NCBI GenBank assembly: GCA_947589175.1
Contig: CANPZR010000124.1
Span: forward strand, 1 to 7,365
DNA: 7,365 nucleotides
Source: an uncultured Lachnospiraceae bacterium
GTDB lineage: Bacteria; Bacillota; Clostridia; Lachnospirales; Lachnospiraceae
Reading direction: 5' to 3'
The notes under the pieces: generated by a model
The model's input: only the letters and a program-made list of their open reading frames with translations
What the model was told of the DNA's origin: nothing
The model's database searches: none
In this document: piece by piece, positions 5,705 through 7,365 of the stretch
How the letters are laid out: the number at the start of each line of letters is the position of its first letter
Numbering within the stretch: the first letter of the stretch is position 1
Translations under genes and position numbers: made by a program

Positions 5705-6343
5705 ATGATTGAGGTAAGGAATATATGCAAGACTATCCGTGGAAACCGGGTGCTGTATGATGTTTCCTGCGATCTTGAAGATGGGAAGATATACGGAATT
5801 TATGGGAGAAACGGTTCCGGCAAGACGATGCTTATGAGGTGTGTGCTGGGGCTGATCCACGCAGACAGCGGAACGGTAAAAATCGACGGGAAAGTTATAG
5901 GAAAGGAAATGGATTTTCCGAAGAGCGCGGGGGCAATCATTGAGAATCCGTCTTTTTTCTCATACGCCACGGGATATGAGAATCTGAAGATGCTTGCGGA
6001 CATAAGGAGGCGCATCTCGGAAGACGAGGTCAGGGAAGCAATCCGCAGGGTCGGGCTGGATGACCGTGACAGGCGCAACGTGTCCAGATATTCCCTGGGA
6101 ATGAGGCAGCGGCTGGCTATCGCGCAGGCGGTCATGGAATCGCCGGACATTCTTGTCCTGGACGAGCCGACCAACGGCCTGGATGAACAGGGAGTGGATA
6201 TGTTCCGCGAAATCATACAGAAGGAAAAGGAGCGGGGAGCGCTCATTCTCATAGCCAGCCACAACAAAGAGGATATCGAGCTGCTGGCCGATGTAAAGCT
6301 CCATATGAGCGGCGGCCGGCTTGATGAGATTGTCGGGAGGTGA
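5705..6343 (+). CDS. ABC transporter ATP-binding protein (E-loop type, bacitracin/lantibiotic-immunity-like)
   Basis: Cytoplasmic ATPase of 212 residues that would power the three permeases. All the core motifs are present: Walker A GRNGSGKT (34-41), signature YSLGMRQRL (129-137), Walker B ILVLDEPTNGLD (149-160) and the switch His in ASHN (H186). In the Q-loop position the sequence is IIENPSFF with Glu (E80) in place of the usual Gln. This 'E-loop' is known from lantibiotic-immunity LanF and BcrA-type ATPases, which expel or protect against antimicrobial peptides. There is no extra C-terminal domain. I chose the ATG at 5705, 8 bases after AGGAGG; the in-frame ATG at 5678 overlaps the permease 3 gene and has no ribosome site. 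It is followed at once by the anchored protein at 6352. The substrate is not shown by the sequence; the DUF2712-like protein is the best candidate. Confidence 0.95.
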   Translation: MIEVRNICKTIRGNRVLYDVSCDLEDGKIYGIYGRNGSGKTMLMRCVLGLIHADSGTVKIDGKVIGKEMDFPKSAGAIIENPSFFSYATGYENLKMLADIRRRISEDEVREAIRRVGLDDRDRRNVSRYSLGMRQRLAIAQAVMESPDILVLDEPTNGLDEQGVDMFREIIQKEKERGALILIASHNKEDIELLADVKLHMSGGRLDEIVGR

Positions 6344-6351
6344 GGAGCGTC

Positions 6352-7053
6352 ATGATGGGAAAAACGAAGGTTCTGGCAGCGGTTCTTTCCGGCTTTGTTA
6401 TTGTCTGCCTGGTCATGGGGCTCGTTGTCAGGAACAGCTATACCGGATATGGAAGCTTTGAAGAGATGGAGAACGCGGAGAATTTGGACAAATACCGGGT
6501 CATTGCAGATCGTGCGGAAGAATATCCGGAGTTCGACTCATCCGTAAGAGACTACGCCGGACTGGAGGAGATATCGGATCTGATTGTAAAGGTGTCCGCA
6601 ACAGATGACCGCAAGCTGTTTCCCCACACTGTCACTAAGACAAGGGTAATCGTTGAGGAAGTGTGGAAAGGGGATGTGGAGAGCGGACAGGAGCTTTTTA
6701 TCTATGAACCCGCTTATTTTGGCAATATTCCATCTAAAGTATACGAGACCATAGGCGGATATCAGATGATGGAAGAGGGGGAGGAGTATTACCTGTTTTT
6801 GCGCAGGCCCGAAGTATCGGACGGATACAGGATGTCAGAGAAAGAGAAAATCACATACCTGCCGAGCACGGCGTCGTATTCGAAATTTCCAGTGCGGGAA
6901 GGAGAGACCAGGGTCCTGGATGACCAGCGGCTGGATACTAAAGGTTACACATATGGGGAAGTGAGGAATCTGGAAATTCTCACTGACAGGAAGAAAATGC
7001 TGTCTGTCTATAAAAGGCTGAAGAGCAAAGTTTTAGAAAATCTGGAGAAATAG
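6352..7053 (+). CDS. Membrane-anchored extracytoplasmic protein of unknown function
   Basis: Protein of 234 codons (stop included). One N-terminal helix (about 7-26, VLAAVLSGFVIVCLVMGLVV) is followed by a long soluble domain outside the cell. There is no lipobox: the Cys at 19 lacks a small residue before it, so it is an uncleaved anchor rather than a lipoprotein. The domain has a charged Glu/Asp-rich start (about 33-60). It then has a beta-type stretch (SDLIVKVSATDD ... TRVIVEEVWKGD ... GQELFIYEP ... EGEEYYLFLR) that recalls secreted domains built as 'v-V-v-kG-G-i-v ... GeeYlvFL'. I know no function for it. I chose the ATG at 6352 because AGGTGAGGAG lies 5 bases ahead; the GTG at 6340 overlaps the ATPase stop and lacks a site. 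As the last gene of the operon it might be an accessory or immunity subunit at the outer face. No terminator is visible after it. Confidence 0.72.
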   Translation: MMGKTKVLAAVLSGFVIVCLVMGLVVRNSYTGYGSFEEMENAENLDKYRVIADRAEEYPEFDSSVRDYAGLEEISDLIVKVSATDDRKLFPHTVTKTRVIVEEVWKGDVESGQELFIYEPAYFGNIPSKVYETIGGYQMMEEGEEYYLFLRRPEVSDGYRMSEKEKITYLPSTASYSKFPVREGETRVLDDQRLDTKGYTYGEVRNLEILTDRKKMLSVYKRLKSKVLENLEK

Positions 7054-7209
7054 CGCGTGGAAAAGAAGCAGTTCGGGGAAAAACTCGAAATGGCCATATG
7101 AGAGTTGACGGGATTATCAGACATGGATAATTAACCTTTTAGTAGATTGCATTATCATAAAATCGTAAGAAATACGCAAGGAAAATGACAGGCACTTTGG
7201 AACTCGTTG

Positions 7210-7218
7210 TGGTATGCT
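7210..7218 (+). promoter_or_regulatory. Candidate extended -10 before the ABC remnant
   Basis: TGG followed by TATGCT reads as an extended -10. It is followed by AAAGGAG (7227-7232) and a GTG at 7238 that opens a 9-codon ORF ending TGA at 7265-7267. This looks like the genuine front end of a lost gene. Another possible promoter (TTGACG at 7105, GATAAT at 7126) has a short 15-base spacer and is weaker. Confidence 0.35.
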
Positions 7219-7267
7219 ATCAAATAAAGGAGCTAGCGTGGATACAAATACAAGAGTAAGATATTGA

Positions 7268-7365
7268 ATGCAGAAAAAAAGAGAGGAGCGGGGCGCCGCG
7301 GTCATCATCGCGACGCATAATAAATACGATCTGGAGGACCTGTGCGATACCGTGTTTCAGATGAG
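7268..7365 (+). pseudogene. C-terminal fragment of a second ABC ATPase (5'-truncated, runs off the window)
   Basis: From the ATG at 7268 the frame reads MQKKREERGAAVIIATHNKYDLEDLCDTVFQM. This is the end of an ABC ATPase: the ERGA stretch, the beta strand and the switch-His motif ATHNK, lining up with ERGALILIASHNKED in the ATPase at 5705-6343. Everything before it (Walker A, signature, Walker B) is absent, and an in-frame TGA at 7265 touches the ATG. The DNA differs at many positions from the intact gene, so this is a remnant of a diverged paralogue and not a recent copy. The right end is cut by the window. No active ATPase can come from it. Confidence 0.78.

Noticed and set aside
1..7365. 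CRISPR arrays, tRNA or rRNA genes, insertion sequences
   Set aside because: No spaced repeat series, cloverleaf or transposase-like reading was seen; the only repeats are the operator elements, the hairpin and the short tandem repeat at 2881-2901.

Overview
The window looks like chromosomal DNA of a gut-type Firmicute, most likely Lachnospiraceae or a close Clostridia relative. The reasons are strong AGGAGG-type ribosome binding sites before nearly every gene, an AgrD peptide of the clostridial 'cyclic lactone autoinducer' type, and a secreted DUF2712-like protein next to a small-permease ABC transporter. The species assignment is inference.

Layout. Bases 1-2280 (minus strand) hold a leftward agr-like operon, read from right to left. 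It contains a 93-residue AgrB-like protein that has lost the catalytic half, a LytTR response regulator (AgrA-like), and an AgrC-like sensor kinase. The kinase reading frame is broken at a run of eight A's and its C-terminus runs off the window. Bases 2299-2519 are a divergent control region. It carries four copies of a 9-base element arranged as two 21-base-period direct repeats facing each other, with an extended -10 promoter at a matching distance on each side. From 2520 rightward (plus strand) come an AgrD-like autoinducer precursor, a doubtful 55-codon ORF, a secreted DUF2712-like protein, a 14-bp perfect hairpin, three six-helix membrane proteins, an ABC ATPase and a membrane-anchored extracytoplasmic protein. 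At 7268 the C-terminal tail of a second ABC ATPase begins without its front part and runs off the right edge.

How the parts may work together (inference). The AgrD peptide would be matured, sensed by the AgrC-like kinase and relayed to the LytTR regulator. The regulator would bind the facing repeats and switch on both directions: its own operon and the peptide/secreted protein/transporter operon. The ATPase has a Glu where most ABC proteins have the Q-loop Gln, as in lantibiotic-immunity and bacitracin-type transporters. This points to export of, or protection against, a secreted peptide or protein, the DUF2712-like product being the obvious candidate. Two defects, the catalytically empty AgrB and the frameshifted kinase, suggest either that the signalling half is decaying or that it depends on parts encoded elsewhere (or on slippage). 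The effector half looks intact.
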